From Streptomyces sp. V1I1 (GTDB lineage Bacteria > Actinomycetota > Actinomycetes > Streptomycetales > Streptomycetaceae), in NCBI RefSeq assembly GCF_030817355.1, contig NZ_JAUSZH010000001.1, forward strand, positions 2,102,501 through 2,166,500: a stretch of 64,000 nt of DNA. Direction: 5' to 3'. Below, in pieces: positions 10,475 through 20,286 of this stretch. The position numbers were made by a program, and so were the translations under genes. How positions within the stretch are numbered: position 1 is the first letter of the stretch; the number at the start of each line of letters is the position of its first letter. Below the pieces are notes generated by a model. The model saw only the letters and a program-made list of their open reading frames with translations, was not told where the DNA came from and did no database searches.

Positions 10475-13400
10475 GTGAGTCAGATCGTCGTCAAGCGCCC
10501 ACCACGGGCCCTGCCTTCCGAGGTACCCGGCGAGCACGTGCAGCTGCAACCCCCGCCCGAACTGCCCAGAGGGCAGCAGGAGGGCGCGCTGATGCAGTTG
10601 CTGCCGATGCTGGGCATGGGCGGTTCGGTCGTCTTCTTCTTCATGACCCCGAATCCGATCATGCGGATCATGGGCATGGTGATGATCGCGTCGACGGTCG
10701 CGATGGCGATCGCGATGCTGGTCCGCTACCGGCGGGGTACACAGGGGCAGCTTGCCGATCTTCGCCGTGACTACCTGAAGTACCTGACGCAGACGCGGCG
10801 CACGGTGCTGCGGACCGCGCGGCTTCAGCGCGATGCGCAGTACTACCTGCACCCGTCGCCCGAGCAGTTGTGGGCGCTCGTCGCCGAGGGCAGCCGGGTG
10901 TGGGAGAGGCGCGTCGGCGACGACGACTTCGGGCAGGTGCGCATCGGTCTGGGTAGCCAGCAGCTCGCCACCCCCCTCATCGCACCTGACACTGCACCCG
11001 TCGACGAGCTGGAGCCGCTCACCGCGGGCGCGATGCGGCAGTTCCTGTCGGCGCACAGCACTCTGGACGGCCTGCCCATGGCCGTGTCGCTGCGGGCCTT
11101 CTACCACCTGACGGTGAGCGGCGAGCCCGACTCCGTACGCTCCACCGCCCGCGCGATGATCGGCTCGCTGGCCTCCCTTCATTCGCCCGAGGACCTGGTC
11201 ATCGCCGTCGCCGCCGACCATCAGGCCGCGCCGCACTGGGAGTGGGCGAAGTGGCTGCCGCACGCCCAGGCCACCGGCCCCGCCGATGGCGCGGGCAGCC
11301 GTCGCCTCATCGCCGCGGACTTCCGTGACCTGGAGGACATGCTCGCGGGCCGCCTCGAGGGCCGGCCCCGCTTCCAGGGCAGCGCTCACCCGCTGCTGGA
11401 CCAGCCGCATGTCGTCGTCGTGCTCGACGGCCAGTCCGTACCTTCCGCGTCCGCGTTCGCCGCTGCCGAGGGACTGCAGGGCGTGACGATCATCGAGGTC
11501 GTCCCCGGTGAGGTGACCGGGGCGCGTGGCGGGCTGTCGGTCGTGGTGCACCCCGAATCCCTGCAACTGGAGTCGGGACACGGGCTGGTGTACGACGGGG
11601 CTCCCGACCGGCTCAGCATCGAGGCCGCCGAGGCGCTCGCCCGCCAGCTCGCGCCGCTGCAGGTGGCCACCGGCGGTGACGACGACGAACCGCTGCTGGC
11701 CAACCTCGACTTCACGGATCTGCTGAATCTCGGTGACGCGGCGTCCGTGGACGTCGCGCGCACCTGGCGGCCCCGGTCCCAGTCGGAACGGCTGCGCGTC
11801 CCGATCGGCGTGGGCGAGGACGGCGCCCCGGTGATGCTGGACCTCAAGGAGGCTGCGCAGGAGGGCATGGGTCCGCACGGCCTGTGCGTAGGCGCGACCG
11901 GTTCCGGAAAGTCCGAGCTGCTGCGGACGCTGGTGCTGGGCCTCGCGGTCACCCACTCGTCGGAAACGCTCAACTTCGTCCTCGCGGACTTCAAGGGTGG
12001 CGCGACCTTCGCCGGTATGTCGCAAATGCCGCACGTCGCCGCGGTGATCACCAACCTCGCGGACGACCTGACACTGGTGGACCGCATGGGCGACTCCATC
12101 CGCGGTGAGCTCAACCGCCGCCAGGAGATGCTGCGCGACGCGGGCAACTACGCCAACATCCACGACTACGAGAAGGCGCGTGCCGCGGGAGCCCCGCTCC
12201 AGCCGGTCCCCTCGCTCGTCATCGTCATCGACGAGTTCAGCGAACTCCTCACCGCCATGCCGGACTTCATCGAGATGTTCGTCCAGATCGGCCGTATCGG
12301 ACGGTCGCTCGGCGTCCATCTGCTGCTGGCCTCACAGCGGTTGGAGGAGGGGAGGCTGCGCGGTCTGGAGACGTACCTGTCGTACCGCGTCGGTCTGCGT
12401 ACCTTCTCCGCGGCCGAGTCCCGCGCCGCGATCGGTGTGCCCGACGCGTACACCCTGCCGAACGTCCCCGGTTCGGGCTTCCTGAAGTACGGCACCGACG
12501 AGATGGTCCGCTTCAAGGCGGCGTACGTCTCGGGCGTGTACCGCACGAACCAGCACGCCGCCGTGCCCGGAGGCCCGCTCCCCGTCGACCGGCGGCCCGT
12601 CCCGTTCACCGCGGCCCCGGTCCCCGTCCGCTACGTCGAACCGACCGCGCAGCCGCGCATCCCCGACGCGCGGACGCAGGAGGACGACGCTCTGGCCGAC
12701 TCCGTCCTCGACGTCATCGTGCGCCGACTGGAAGGCCGCGGCGCCGAGGCCCACCAGGTGTGGCTGCCGCCGCTGGACAACCCGCCGCCGCTGGACGAGA
12801 TCCTGCCGGGTCTCGCCGAAGTGGAGGGACGCGGACTGACGCAGCCGGGATTCGAGGGCGCGGGCAAGCTCGTCGTCCCGCTGGGCGTCGTCGACAAGCC
12901 GTTCGAGCAGCGCCGCGACCCCCTCTACCGGGACTTCTCCGGGGCGGCGGGCCATATGCAGATCGTCGGTGGCCCGCAGTCGGGCAAGTCGACGTTGCTG
13001 CGGACGCTCATCGCAGCCTTCGCATTGACGCATACGCCCCAGGAAGTGCAGTTCTACGGCCTCGACTTCGGTGGCGGCGGCCTGTCCTCGATCGCCGGCC
13101 TGCCGCATGTCGGCGGGGTCGCTTCGCGCCTGGATCCGGAGCGCGTGCGGCGTACGGTCGCCGAGGTGTACGGCATCATGGCGCGGCGCGAGGAGTACTT
13201 CCGCAGTGCAGGCATCGACTCCATCGCCACCTTCCGCAGGCTGCGGGCGCGCGGCGACATTTCGATGATGGAGCAGCCGTGGGGCGACGTGTTCCTGGTC
13301 ATCGACGGCTGGGGCAACTTCCGTACGGACTACGAGGGCCTGGAGCAGGCTGTCCTGGACGTCGCGGCGCGCGGCCTGGGCTACGGCATCCATGTCGTCC

Positions 13401-14446
13401 TCACCGCCTCGCGCTCGATGGAGGTCCGCGCCAATCTCAAGGACCACCTGATGAACCGGCTGGAGCTGCGGCTCGGCGACACCATGGACTCCGAGCTGGA
13501 CCGCAAGGCTGCCGTCAACGTCCCGGCGGGCGTGCCAGGGCGCGGTCTCACCCCGGAGAAGCTGCACTTCATGGCGGCCGTGCCGCGGATCGACAGCATC
13601 AACTCCGACAGCGACCTGTCGGAGGCCACGGCCGCCATGGCCCAGGAAGTCACCCGGCACTGGACCGCGCCGGGAGCCCCGGCAGTGCGGCTGCTGCCGC
13701 GCGAACTTCCGGTGGAGAACCTGCCAGCAGGCTTTGCACACCCGGAGCGCGGTGTCTCCTTCGCGATCGACGAGAACAACCTGGAACCGGTCTTCGTCAA
13801 CTTCGAGCGCGACCCGTTCCTCCTGGTGTTCGGCGAGAGCGAGTCCGGCAAGTCCAATCTGCTGCGGTTGCTCATCAAGCAGTTGAGCGAGCGGTACGAC
13901 GGCAATGCCTGCAAGCTCTTCGTGATCGACAACCGCCGCGCGCTGCTGGACGCGACTCCGGCCACCCACTTGGCGGAGTACGTCCCCATGTCCAACAACA
14001 TGGACCATCACGTGGACGCTCTGGCGGATCTGATGCAGCGCCGTACGCCGTCGGCCGATGTGACGGCCCAGCAGCTACGGGACCGCAGTTGGTGGCGAGG
14101 CCCGTCGGTGTTCGTCGTGGTCGACGACTACGAACTGGTGTCGACGTCGAGCGGCAACCCACTGGGCAAGCTCACGGAAATGCTGCCCTTCGCACGGGAC
14201 GTGGGCGTCCGCTTCATCATCGCCCGTAACTCGGCAGGAGCGAGCAGGGCCGCATACGAGCCGTTCATGCAGCGCATGATGGAGCTCGGCGCGCAGGGTG
14301 TGCTGCTCTCCGGCGACCCACAGGAGGGCGACGTCCTCGGCGGTGCCCGGATGCGCCCGATGCCGGCGGGACGGGGCATTTTCGTCTCACGGCAGCGCGG
14401 CAACCCGCTGGTTCAGACCGGCCTCATGCCGACGGAGCTCCACTGA
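10475..14446 (+). CDS. eccC: Type VII secretion AAA+ motor EccC (fused EccCa/EccCb)
   Basis: 1323 residues in one chain. Two N-terminal membrane helices (about residues 35-80) are followed by three FtsK/SpoIIIE-type ATPase modules, whose Walker A motifs are GATGSGKS (473-480), GGPQSGKS (832-839) and GESESGKS (1120-1127). All three keep the catalytic lysine. EccC recognises substrates through their C-terminal signals and powers export. In mycobacterial ESX-1 this protein is split in two; here it is single-chain, as in Streptomyces. The GTG start has GGTGAG close upstream. Its stop overlaps the next ATG by one base. Confidence 0.96.
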   Translation: MSQIVVKRPPRALPSEVPGEHVQLQPPPELPRGQQEGALMQLLPMLGMGGSVVFFFMTPNPIMRIMGMVMIASTVAMAIAMLVRYRRGTQGQLADLRRDYLKYLTQTRRTVLRTARLQRDAQYYLHPSPEQLWALVAEGSRVWERRVGDDDFGQVRIGLGSQQLATPLIAPDTAPVDELEPLTAGAMRQFLSAHSTLDGLPMAVSLRAFYHLTVSGEPDSVRSTARAMIGSLASLHSPEDLVIAVAADHQAAPHWEWAKWLPHAQATGPADGAGSRRLIAADFRDLEDMLAGRLEGRPRFQGSAHPLLDQPHVVVVLDGQSVPSASAFAAAEGLQGVTIIEVVPGEVTGARGGLSVVVHPESLQLESGHGLVYDGAPDRLSIEAAEALARQLAPLQVATGGDDDEPLLANLDFTDLLNLGDAASVDVARTWRPRSQSERLRVPIGVGEDGAPVMLDLKEAAQEGMGPHGLCVGATGSGKSELLRTLVLGLAVTHSSETLNFVLADFKGGATFAGMSQMPHVAAVITNLADDLTLVDRMGDSIRGELNRRQEMLRDAGNYANIHDYEKARAAGAPLQPVPSLVIVIDEFSELLTAMPDFIEMFVQIGRIGRSLGVHLLLASQRLEEGRLRGLETYLSYRVGLRTFSAAESRAAIGVPDAYTLPNVPGSGFLKYGTDEMVRFKAAYVSGVYRTNQHAAVPGGPLPVDRRPVPFTAAPVPVRYVEPTAQPRIPDARTQEDDALADSVLDVIVRRLEGRGAEAHQVWLPPLDNPPPLDEILPGLAEVEGRGLTQPGFEGAGKLVVPLGVVDKPFEQRRDPLYRDFSGAAGHMQIVGGPQSGKSTLLRTLIAAFALTHTPQEVQFYGLDFGGGGLSSIAGLPHVGGVASRLDPERVRRTVAEVYGIMARREEYFRSAGIDSIATFRRLRARGDISMMEQPWGDVFLVIDGWGNFRTDYEGLEQAVLDVAARGLGYGIHVVLTASRSMEVRANLKDHLMNRLELRLGDTMDSELDRKAAVNVPAGVPGRGLTPEKLHFMAAVPRIDSINSDSDLSEATAAMAQEVTRHWTAPGAPAVRLLPRELPVENLPAGFAHPERGVSFAIDENNLEPVFVNFERDPFLLVFGESESGKSNLLRLLIKQLSERYDGNACKLFVIDNRRALLDATPATHLAEYVPMSNNMDHHVDALADLMQRRTPSADVTAQQLRDRSWWRGPSVFVVVDDYELVSTSSGNPLGKLTEMLPFARDVGVRFIIARNSAGASRAAYEPFMQRMMELGAQGVLLSGDPQEGDVLGGARMRPMPAGRGIFVSRQRGNPLVQTGLMPTELH

Positions 14447-15003
14447 TGATCGGCGCAGCGGTCTTCGCCGCCCTGTTCGCGCTGGCGTTTCTCGCCTTCG
14501 CGTTCGTGGACCACCGCAAGCTGTGGTGGCACTTCCAGGCCAGCCGTTTCGAGAACCCGGAGGCCCACGAGCCGTCGGCCGCTTCCTTCATGTGGCGTCG
14601 GCTGGCGCTGGTGGGCGTAGCGGCGTTCCTGGCGTGGCAGACCGTGGGCATGCTTCGCCTCGCAGGGGTTTTCGGCTCCGGTCCGGATCACGACGAGATC
14701 CTGAAGCGTGTGGAGTCGGTGGCCGAGGAACTGGATACAGGTGAGGCCGGGCGGTACAAGTTCCCCGGCCTCGAAGACGAGGGCTCGTGGGGTCCGTTCA
14801 TCAATCCGCGGCTCCAAGGTCCTGGTGAAGACCCGATCGCCATGCTCGCCTCCAAGTCTGGAGACGTGGAGCGCTACGACGTGGACGGGGTCTGCCTGAT
14901 AGTGACGGCCAAGCCGCTGCCCGGCCAGTCCAAACAGGCATATGCCATGGACAACTTGATGTACAGCCTCAAGACCGAAGTCACGGACCGCGCTTGCGAG
15001 TAG
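14446..15003 (+). CDS. ESX-associated membrane protein, unknown function
   Basis: 185 residues. Two N-terminal hydrophobic segments (about 1-22 and 45-68) frame a cytoplasmic loop; the rest is extracytoplasmic and polar, ending with a Cys-Glu. Start and eccC stop share a base (TGATG), so translation is coupled to eccC. This points to a role in or beside the secretion machine, but no family is recognised. The IS1380-family element begins 20 bases after its stop. Confidence 0.78.
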   Translation: MIGAAVFAALFALAFLAFAFVDHRKLWWHFQASRFENPEAHEPSAASFMWRRLALVGVAAFLAWQTVGMLRLAGVFGSGPDHDEILKRVESVAEELDTGEAGRYKFPGLEDEGSWGPFINPRLQGPGEDPIAMLASKSGDVERYDVDGVCLIVTAKPLPGQSKQAYAMDNLMYSLKTEVTDRACE

Positions 15004-15022
15004 CCGAAGCGAATCAATAGGC

Positions 15023-16707
15023 TAGCCTCGCCGTTTCGGTTGGGATGAGGCGGCGTCGCGGGTCACCAACTGTTGGGTGGGCGAGGTGTTTTCGCTGCTT
15101 GGGCAGGGTGGAGTCCCGGCGCGGTGGTCGGGTTCTCCGGGGTCCTTCGGGTCGTGGGCGGACGGGGGTTTGCCGGTCTGCTGGCGGGGCGGGGCAGTGC
15201 GGCGAGGCGGAGGAAGGCCGTGGCCAGTTGGTGTCTCCAGGGCCAGGTCGCCGATATCCGCAAGCGCAGGCGTCGGCTGCCGCGGGTGAGGCGGGCGGCG
15301 ACGTGCAGCAGCCGGTAGCGGAGCTTCTTCGGCTCGGCAGTGGCGAGTTCGCCGTCCAGCAGCAGGACGCGCATCCAGGCCAGCAGATCGATCGCCGCGA
15401 GGCTGAGTTCGAGCCAGGCGGCGTTGATGGCGAAGTCGCGGGAGGGGAAGCGGCCGAAGCCGGTGGTCTTGCCGCACCGGATGTGGTCTCCGACGGTGGC
15501 ATGCCCGCGGTGGCGGACCTCCAGGAACTGGGCGGAGCCGCCACCGGAGTACGGCGTGTCGGTGAGGAACACCTGATGCCGCAGGCCCTCGTCCTGGTCG
15601 AACAGGGATAGCTGGGCTCCGGGGTGCGGCCGCTCTCGGCGCACGATGATGCGGGTGCCGGCCGGATAGCCGTCCAGATCGACCATGCCGGTCAGCTCGC
15701 CAACCTCAGCGCCATCACGCAGAGTCCCGTCCTGGTCCAGGGCGGGATGCCAGAGGCGGTCGGGCATGGCCCGGACAGCGCGGCGGACCGGCTCGGTGAT
15801 GGCGTATCCGACCGAGAAGAATGCACGGATTCCTCGTTTCCGCACGTCGCGGACGTGTGCGAGGACGGCTTTCGCGGATCCGGCACTGTCGGTGCGGACG
15901 AGGATGTCGGTGCCGTGCCAGTGGGCGTCTGGGATCTGCGCGAGCGCCTGGTCGAGCACCGTGATGTGGTCGGTGGCGGTGTTGGCGTCGGCGTTCCCGG
16001 GCCGCAGCCGGCCGGACAGTGCCTCGCCGGTGTTGGCCAGGAAGCACAGCAGCGGGTGGAAACCAAAGCCGCCCTTATAGGTGGGTGCGGCCTGCGCTTT
16101 CTCGGTGTGGCATGGTGACCAGCGTGGCGTCGATGTCCAAGACCAGACCGGGCAGAATGCGTCCCGCGGCCCGGGCTGCGGGAATGCCCTCGCCGTGCTC
16201 GGCGGCCTGCAGCCAGGCGACTTCCCGGGCCTGGGCACGGGCCGAGCGCAGAGAAGACAGTGCCCTCTCATCGGTGTCGGCGAGCAGCCGCCAAGCCGTC
16301 GGCGTCGAAGCGACCGAACCGAACACCCCTGCCTGGTCCCGCAGTACGGCCAGATCCGCAATGGCCTCGCCGCCATCGGCGAGCATCACCGCCAGGTCGG
16401 TGGCGATCCGTCCCGGATCATGCCCGGTCCCGCGCGGCCGAAGCGGCCCGAGCGCGGCGGAGTACGCGGCGGTCAACCCGGTGGCATCAGCGAGATCCGC
16501 CAGCAACTGTGCCCCGGCATGACCGACCACCCCCGAACCATCGGCACTGACCTGGACCTTGGGACGAAACCCGATAGCCTGCACGTAGAAAGTGCCCTCC
16601 GCCTGGACCGACAGAACCCCTCAGCAAGGTTCATCGTCCCAGGTCAGGAAGGCACTTTCGTATTTCCGCCCCAAAGCCAGCCGTCCCCAAGTGAAACGGC
16701 GAGGCTA
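15023..16707 (-). mobile_element. IS1380-family insertion sequence, near-complete
   Basis: Bounded by 15-bp perfect terminal inverted repeats: TAGCCTCGCCGTTTC at 15023-15037 and its complement at 16693-16707. One transposase spans almost the whole element. A GAAAGTGCC/GGCACTTTC inverted repeat (16588-16596 and 16650-16658) lies at the 5' end of the transposase. I see no convincing target duplication; flanking CTAG on the left against CTAA on the right agree in three of four bases if the element is taken to start at CCTCGCC. Bases 15021-15673 are repeated at 20287-20939. Confidence 0.88.
15063..16584 (-). pseudogene. IS1380-family transposase, one frameshift
   Basis: DDE transposase in two overlapping frames. 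The N-terminal part runs from ATG 16584 and reaches DIDATLVTMPH; the C-terminal part picks up HTEKAQAAPTYKGGFGFHPLL and continues to 15063. Removing one base near 16113 restores the normal family sequence DATLVTCHTEKAQ. The first catalytic Asp lies just before the break. Either the element is dead or the base is a sequencing error; programmed frameshifting is not the norm in this family. Combined length about 500 residues, close to full length. Confidence 0.85.
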
Positions 16708-17565
16708 AAAGCCCTGGCGCGGCTGGCGTGCCGCGGCGTGCCGGAGCTCGCCCTCGTCGGGCAGGAGGCCGGTGATCCGCGTCCAGATCGTCTTGGCGTC
16801 CACGCGGACGAGCCTGAAGGTGCTCGCCGGGGTGATCCGCTCCGCGGGCACAGGCTCGGTGGGCAGCTCCCGCAGCCAGTAGCCGAGGGGGCTGCAGTCC
16901 CAGACGGCGAAGCCGCGCGTCTCCACACCGTCCTGGCCCTCGTGGTGGGCCTGCCAGGCCGCGGTCAGGCGCCAGCTCGACCGGAGCTCGGAGATCAGGT
17001 CGGCGACGAGCGTCAGCGCCGGCTCGCCGAGGCTGCCGCCCGTCGCGAGGGCCCGGCGGATCGCCTCGCGCTCGTCGTCGGCAGACCGGACGAGGCGCTC
17101 GCCTTCCAGGACCGCGAGACCCGCCTCGACGGTGCCGGTGGTCGTCTCGACGACGGAGAGAGCCGTGTCCCGGGCGGCCGAAGACTGCTGGAGGTTCACC
17201 ATGTCGGCGAGCTTCCAGACCAGCATCTTCGGCTCGACGCAGGAGTACTCGGCCTCGGTCACGCCCGGCCACGCCTCGTGCGCGACGACGTGCTCCTCAC
17301 CGATGAGCATGCCGTGGTGCAGCTTGCCCTGCCGGCTGGCGGCCTCTAGCGAGATGATCACCCCCGGGGTGAGGACCGTCTTCATCAGCGGCAGCAGCAG
17401 ATGGGACAGCTTCCCGTCCTCATCGATCAGACCGCAGTCCAGCAGCTCCTTCCGGGCCGCCGCGAACTCGTCGGGCACCTCGTCCCCTGCCGCCAGCTCG
17501 GAGAGCACGATCACATGCTCGTCGGCCAGCCGGAAGCGGGACCGGGAAATGTCGAACGAAGGCAT
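16705..17565 (-). CDS. ESX-module protein, possibly EspG-like chaperone
   Basis: 286 residues, alpha/beta in character with no signal peptide or membrane helix, so cytoplasmic. The alternating beta-strand and long-helix pattern, size and position among WXG proteins recall the EspG-type secretion-associated chaperones, but I cannot assign it by a diagnostic motif. Its TAG stop lies inside the terminal repeat of the IS1380-family element, so the natural C-terminus may be lost. ATG 17565 chosen; GTG 17571 is possible. It is the last gene of a four-gene minus-strand set starting at 20159. Confidence 0.6.
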   Translation of the reverse strand: MPSFDISRSRFRLADEHVIVLSELAAGDEVPDEFAAARKELLDCGLIDEDGKLSHLLLPLMKTVLTPGVIISLEAASRQGKLHHGMLIGEEHVVAHEAWPGVTEAEYSCVEPKMLVWKLADMVNLQQSSAARDTALSVVETTTGTVEAGLAVLEGERLVRSADDEREAIRRALATGGSLGEPALTLVADLISELRSSWRLTAAWQAHHEGQDGVETRGFAVWDCSPLGYWLRELPTEPVPAERITPASTFRLVRVDAKTIWTRITGLLPDEGELRHAAARQPRQGF

Positions 17566-17586
17566 ACACACTCACTTGGTAGTCGC

Positions 17587-18198
17587 TCAGGACTGGGACT
17601 CGGCCCAGAAGTTGAAGATCCTTGAGAAGCCCGCCCGTACGGCGCCGCGCCGCGTGAGCACGGACCGGTCGACTCCGGAGAAGAGAGCCGCGAAGGAGAC
17701 GTCGGCGGGCAGGACCCGGCCCGCCGCCTGCACGGTTACTTTCCTGCCGCTTCCGAGGCCGGACTGCCGCACCGTGATGACGACACCGGGGTCCTCGGCG
17801 TCGGGCTGCCGGGACAGCTTGTACGCCCGGCGGTTGATCGCCGTGAGCCTGTACGCGTCGCCCAGATACGTCATGTGCAGGGAGCGCCCCCGGTGCGTCG
17901 GCGCCCATCGGTTCCGGCTCATCCGCACGAGCCCGTCGCCCACCCGGAGCGTCGCGCGGTTCAGGGTCGGCATCGACACGACGTCCGTGTGCACGCCACG
18001 CGTCTCGAACGTGGCCGTGGGGATCAGACCACCGCGCACCTCCGTGACGATCGCGTTCGGCACGTCCCGACCCGCCGGGTACACCACTCGGATGTCGCCG
18101 AGCTCCGGAGAAGTGCCCTGCCAGCCGAACTTCGTGCGCCCGGCGGGCTGTTTCTCCTTCCAGTACGCGAGCGTGAACGGGCTGATGGTCGTGTGCAT
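17587..18198 (-). CDS. Hypothetical protein of the ESX effector-like module
   Basis: 203 residues, predicted beta-rich and soluble, with a basic C-terminal third ending RAGFSRIFNFWAESQS. No family recognised. The ATG at 18198 follows GAGGGAAAG and starts 12 bases after the stop of the 483-residue WXG-type gene, so it is tightly co-transcribed. In Bacillota LXG cassettes this position is held by the immunity gene; that comparison is positional only. Confidence 0.65.
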   Translation of the reverse strand: MHTTISPFTLAYWKEKQPAGRTKFGWQGTSPELGDIRVVYPAGRDVPNAIVTEVRGGLIPTATFETRGVHTDVVSMPTLNRATLRVGDGLVRMSRNRWAPTHRGRSLHMTYLGDAYRLTAINRRAYKLSRQPDAEDPGVVITVRQSGLGSGRKVTVQAAGRVLPADVSFAALFSGVDRSVLTRRGAVRAGFSRIFNFWAESQS

Positions 18199-18210
18199 GT
18201 CTTTCCCTCG

Positions 18211-19662
18211 CTAGTCGAACGGGTTGAGGGCGCTGCCCAGCTTCTTCGCCCCGTCGGCGATACCGTCCCCGATGTCCGAGGCCTTGTCGCCGATCCAATC
18301 CCCGGCCTTCTCGATTCCCTCGCCGATGGCCTCGTGGTTGTCCCAGATCAGGCAGCCGGCGTACACCACGCCTGTGCCGATCGCCAGGCCGGCCGTGACC
18401 GGGTTGGGCGCCACGGTCAGCGCAGTCATCGACGCGCTGAACGCCGTTCCGCTGAGGTCGGAGGCGAACTTCGAGGGATTGGCCTTGATCATGTCCGCGT
18501 CATACGTGGCCAGGTTCGCCACGCCGTAGGCGGTCGCCGCGACACCACCGACGACACCCGCGCCCCGGATCCATCCGGCGGCCTTTGCGGCGTTCGCGAG
18601 GCCGCCGTTCTGCGCGACCTTGACGAGGTTGGCCTCCGCCGCCGACGGCATGAAGAAGGAGCCGTTCCGCATGTACCCGCCGAGCATGGCCGCTTCGTCG
18701 GACCCGGTGATGGCGTTGACCATACCGGGAGGAAGCTTGCTCAACAGGCTTCCGGGCGCGGCCCCGGCCATGCGGTTGTTGATGAAGGTGGAGAGGAAGG
18801 TGCCGGGCGCGGTGATGTCCTTGCCCTGCTTCAGGTACTTGAACAGTTTCCAGGAGCTGCCCAGGGTCCCGCCGACCGCGGCGGCGAACGCGGAGGCGGT
18901 GATCGTGCCCTTCTGGACGGCGGCGAAGAGTTCCGCGAGCCTCTTGCTGCCGGTTATCTTCTCCACGCCCTCCTTCTGGAGGCGCTGCAGATAGTCGTCC
19001 AGGGTCTCGCCGTCCCGCATCGCCAGCGAGGCGAGCTCCATGCGCTCCTGCTTCTGCTGGTCGTCCGTCTTCGCGACCTTGTCGGCGTTGCCGTTGAAGC
19101 CGCCCGCCGTCTCGTCGTTCTTGCCGCCGCCGCTGTCCTTGACAACGGCGTCGAGATCCTTCTGGAAGTCCTTGTCGGCGTCGTCGACGGCCTTCACGCA
19201 GGACTTGATGTAGTCGGCCCAGGACTGCTCGCTCTCCCGGACGCTCTTGGCGTAGTCCGGGTCGTGGCGGAGGGCGTTGCGCTCGCCCTCGGTGGCCCTC
19301 TCGTGGTCGAAGGCGACATTGCCCTGCTCGGAGACCTTCATGCCCGCCTTGATGGCGTCGGCGCGTGCGGTCTCCAGCTGCTTCTTCAATTCGACGAACT
19401 GGGCGTGCGCGTTGCGCAGCAGTGTCGCCGTCGCTTTTGCCTGGGTCTGGGCGGCCTGGTACTCGTACCGGGTCACGGCGAAGTTCATGGAGGCCGCGTT
19501 CGCGCTCTCGCCCTGCCAGCCGTCGCCGAGCGTGACTTTCTGGACACTGTCCCGGTAGCGCTTCTCGACCTTCGCGAATTCCTCCGCCATCGACTTCCAC
19601 TTGTCGGCAGCGGCGGAGAGCTTTCCGAAGTCGGTCGTCATGACTTCGCGATATGTCAGCAT
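18211..19662 (-). CDS. Large WXG/LXG-type type VII secretion substrate
   Basis: 483 residues. The first 110 or so form a helical hairpin with the turn motif DGWQGESA (W-x-G) around residue 49, as in WXG100 domains. A long charged helical stretch follows (about 110-240), then a C-terminal third rich in Gly/Ala hydrophobic segments (AAAVGGTLG, GAGVVGGVAATAYG, GLAIGTGVVYAG) and a final amphipathic GDGIADGAKKLGSALNPF. No enzyme motif is present. ATG 19662 is preferred over 19668 because GGGGAG is properly spaced only for the former. The frame is open back to 20241 without homology. Confidence 0.72.
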   Translation of the reverse strand: MLTYREVMTTDFGKLSAAADKWKSMAEEFAKVEKRYRDSVQKVTLGDGWQGESANAASMNFAVTRYEYQAAQTQAKATATLLRNAHAQFVELKKQLETARADAIKAGMKVSEQGNVAFDHERATEGERNALRHDPDYAKSVRESEQSWADYIKSCVKAVDDADKDFQKDLDAVVKDSGGGKNDETAGGFNGNADKVAKTDDQQKQERMELASLAMRDGETLDDYLQRLQKEGVEKITGSKRLAELFAAVQKGTITASAFAAAVGGTLGSSWKLFKYLKQGKDITAPGTFLSTFINNRMAGAAPGSLLSKLPPGMVNAITGSDEAAMLGGYMRNGSFFMPSAAEANLVKVAQNGGLANAAKAAGWIRGAGVVGGVAATAYGVANLATYDADMIKANPSKFASDLSGTAFSASMTALTVAPNPVTAGLAIGTGVVYAGCLIWDNHEAIGEGIEKAGDWIGDKASDIGDGIADGAKKLGSALNPFD

Positions 19663-19709
19663 GCTCATCTCCCCTGGGGCGCTTCGGAGTCGTGGTGGCC
19701 TGCGGTGGC

Positions 19710-20159
19710 TCACTCGTAGCCGTTGAACGCCGACGGCGTCTTGATGCCGTTGATGCGGTCGCGGCGGCCGGTGTCGACTCCCGTCAGGGTGGTGACGGTG
19801 CTCCTGAGGCCGTCGCGCTCCTTGCTCAGGCGGCCCATGAGCGTCTTCACCTGCCCGTCCCAGGTGGTTTGCACCTTTTTCAGTGCGGTTGCGGTCGCCC
19901 ATCCGCTGAACGCGCTGACGGCGCTGCCGTTGGCCTCGTCCGCGTGGTCGCCCGCCTTGTTGGTACTGGTCAGCAGCTCGTTGTCGATGGTGTTGGCGGC
20001 GGCGTTCTTCTCGGCCGGCGTTGACGCGAGCTTCGACGTGCCGCCGGGGCCCGGACCCGGGGCCGGGCCGTCCTCGGGGAGCCGGTTCAATTGCATGGCC
20101 GTGGAGCCCCGTTCGGCTGCCTCGGCCCGCAGCGCGGCCCATTCCTCGTCGAAGCCCAT
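19710..20159 (-). CDS. Small helical partner protein of the WXG-type gene
   Basis: 149 residues. A Pro/Gly-rich linker (about residues 30-50) precedes helices with heptad-like spacing; FSGWATATALKKVQTTWDGQV lies in the middle. No signal peptide. It is the first gene of the module, 47 bases ahead of the 483-residue WXG-type gene. Size, helicity and position resemble the small LXG-associated helical proteins of T7SSb cassettes, but sequence homology is not claimed. Start ATG 20159 chosen because the sequence upstream looks non-coding. Confidence 0.65.
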   Translation of the reverse strand: MGFDEEWAALRAEAAERGSTAMQLNRLPEDGPAPGPGPGGTSKLASTPAEKNAAANTIDNELLTSTNKAGDHADEANGSAVSAFSGWATATALKKVQTTWDGQVKTLMGRLSKERDGLRSTVTTLTGVDTGRRDRINGIKTPSAFNGYE

Positions 20160-20286
20160 GGTGCGCCAACCCCCGATGCTGGTGATCACGATTTCGCGTC
20201 CTAATGTATATCCGGCACCGTAGGGCACCAGAATCGATCACGCAGGGAGCTCGGCTTCGGTTCCCGCCGGGATAACTCGACCGTAT

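Noticed and set aside
15016..16711. Exact target-site duplication around the IS1380-family element
   Set aside because: Flanks CTAG and CTAA differ at one of four bases and depend on where the end is drawn.
18211..20241. A 676-codon start for the WXG-type gene
   Set aside because: The extra 190 codons overlap the 149-aa gene and show no homology; a good ribosome-binding site lies at 19662.
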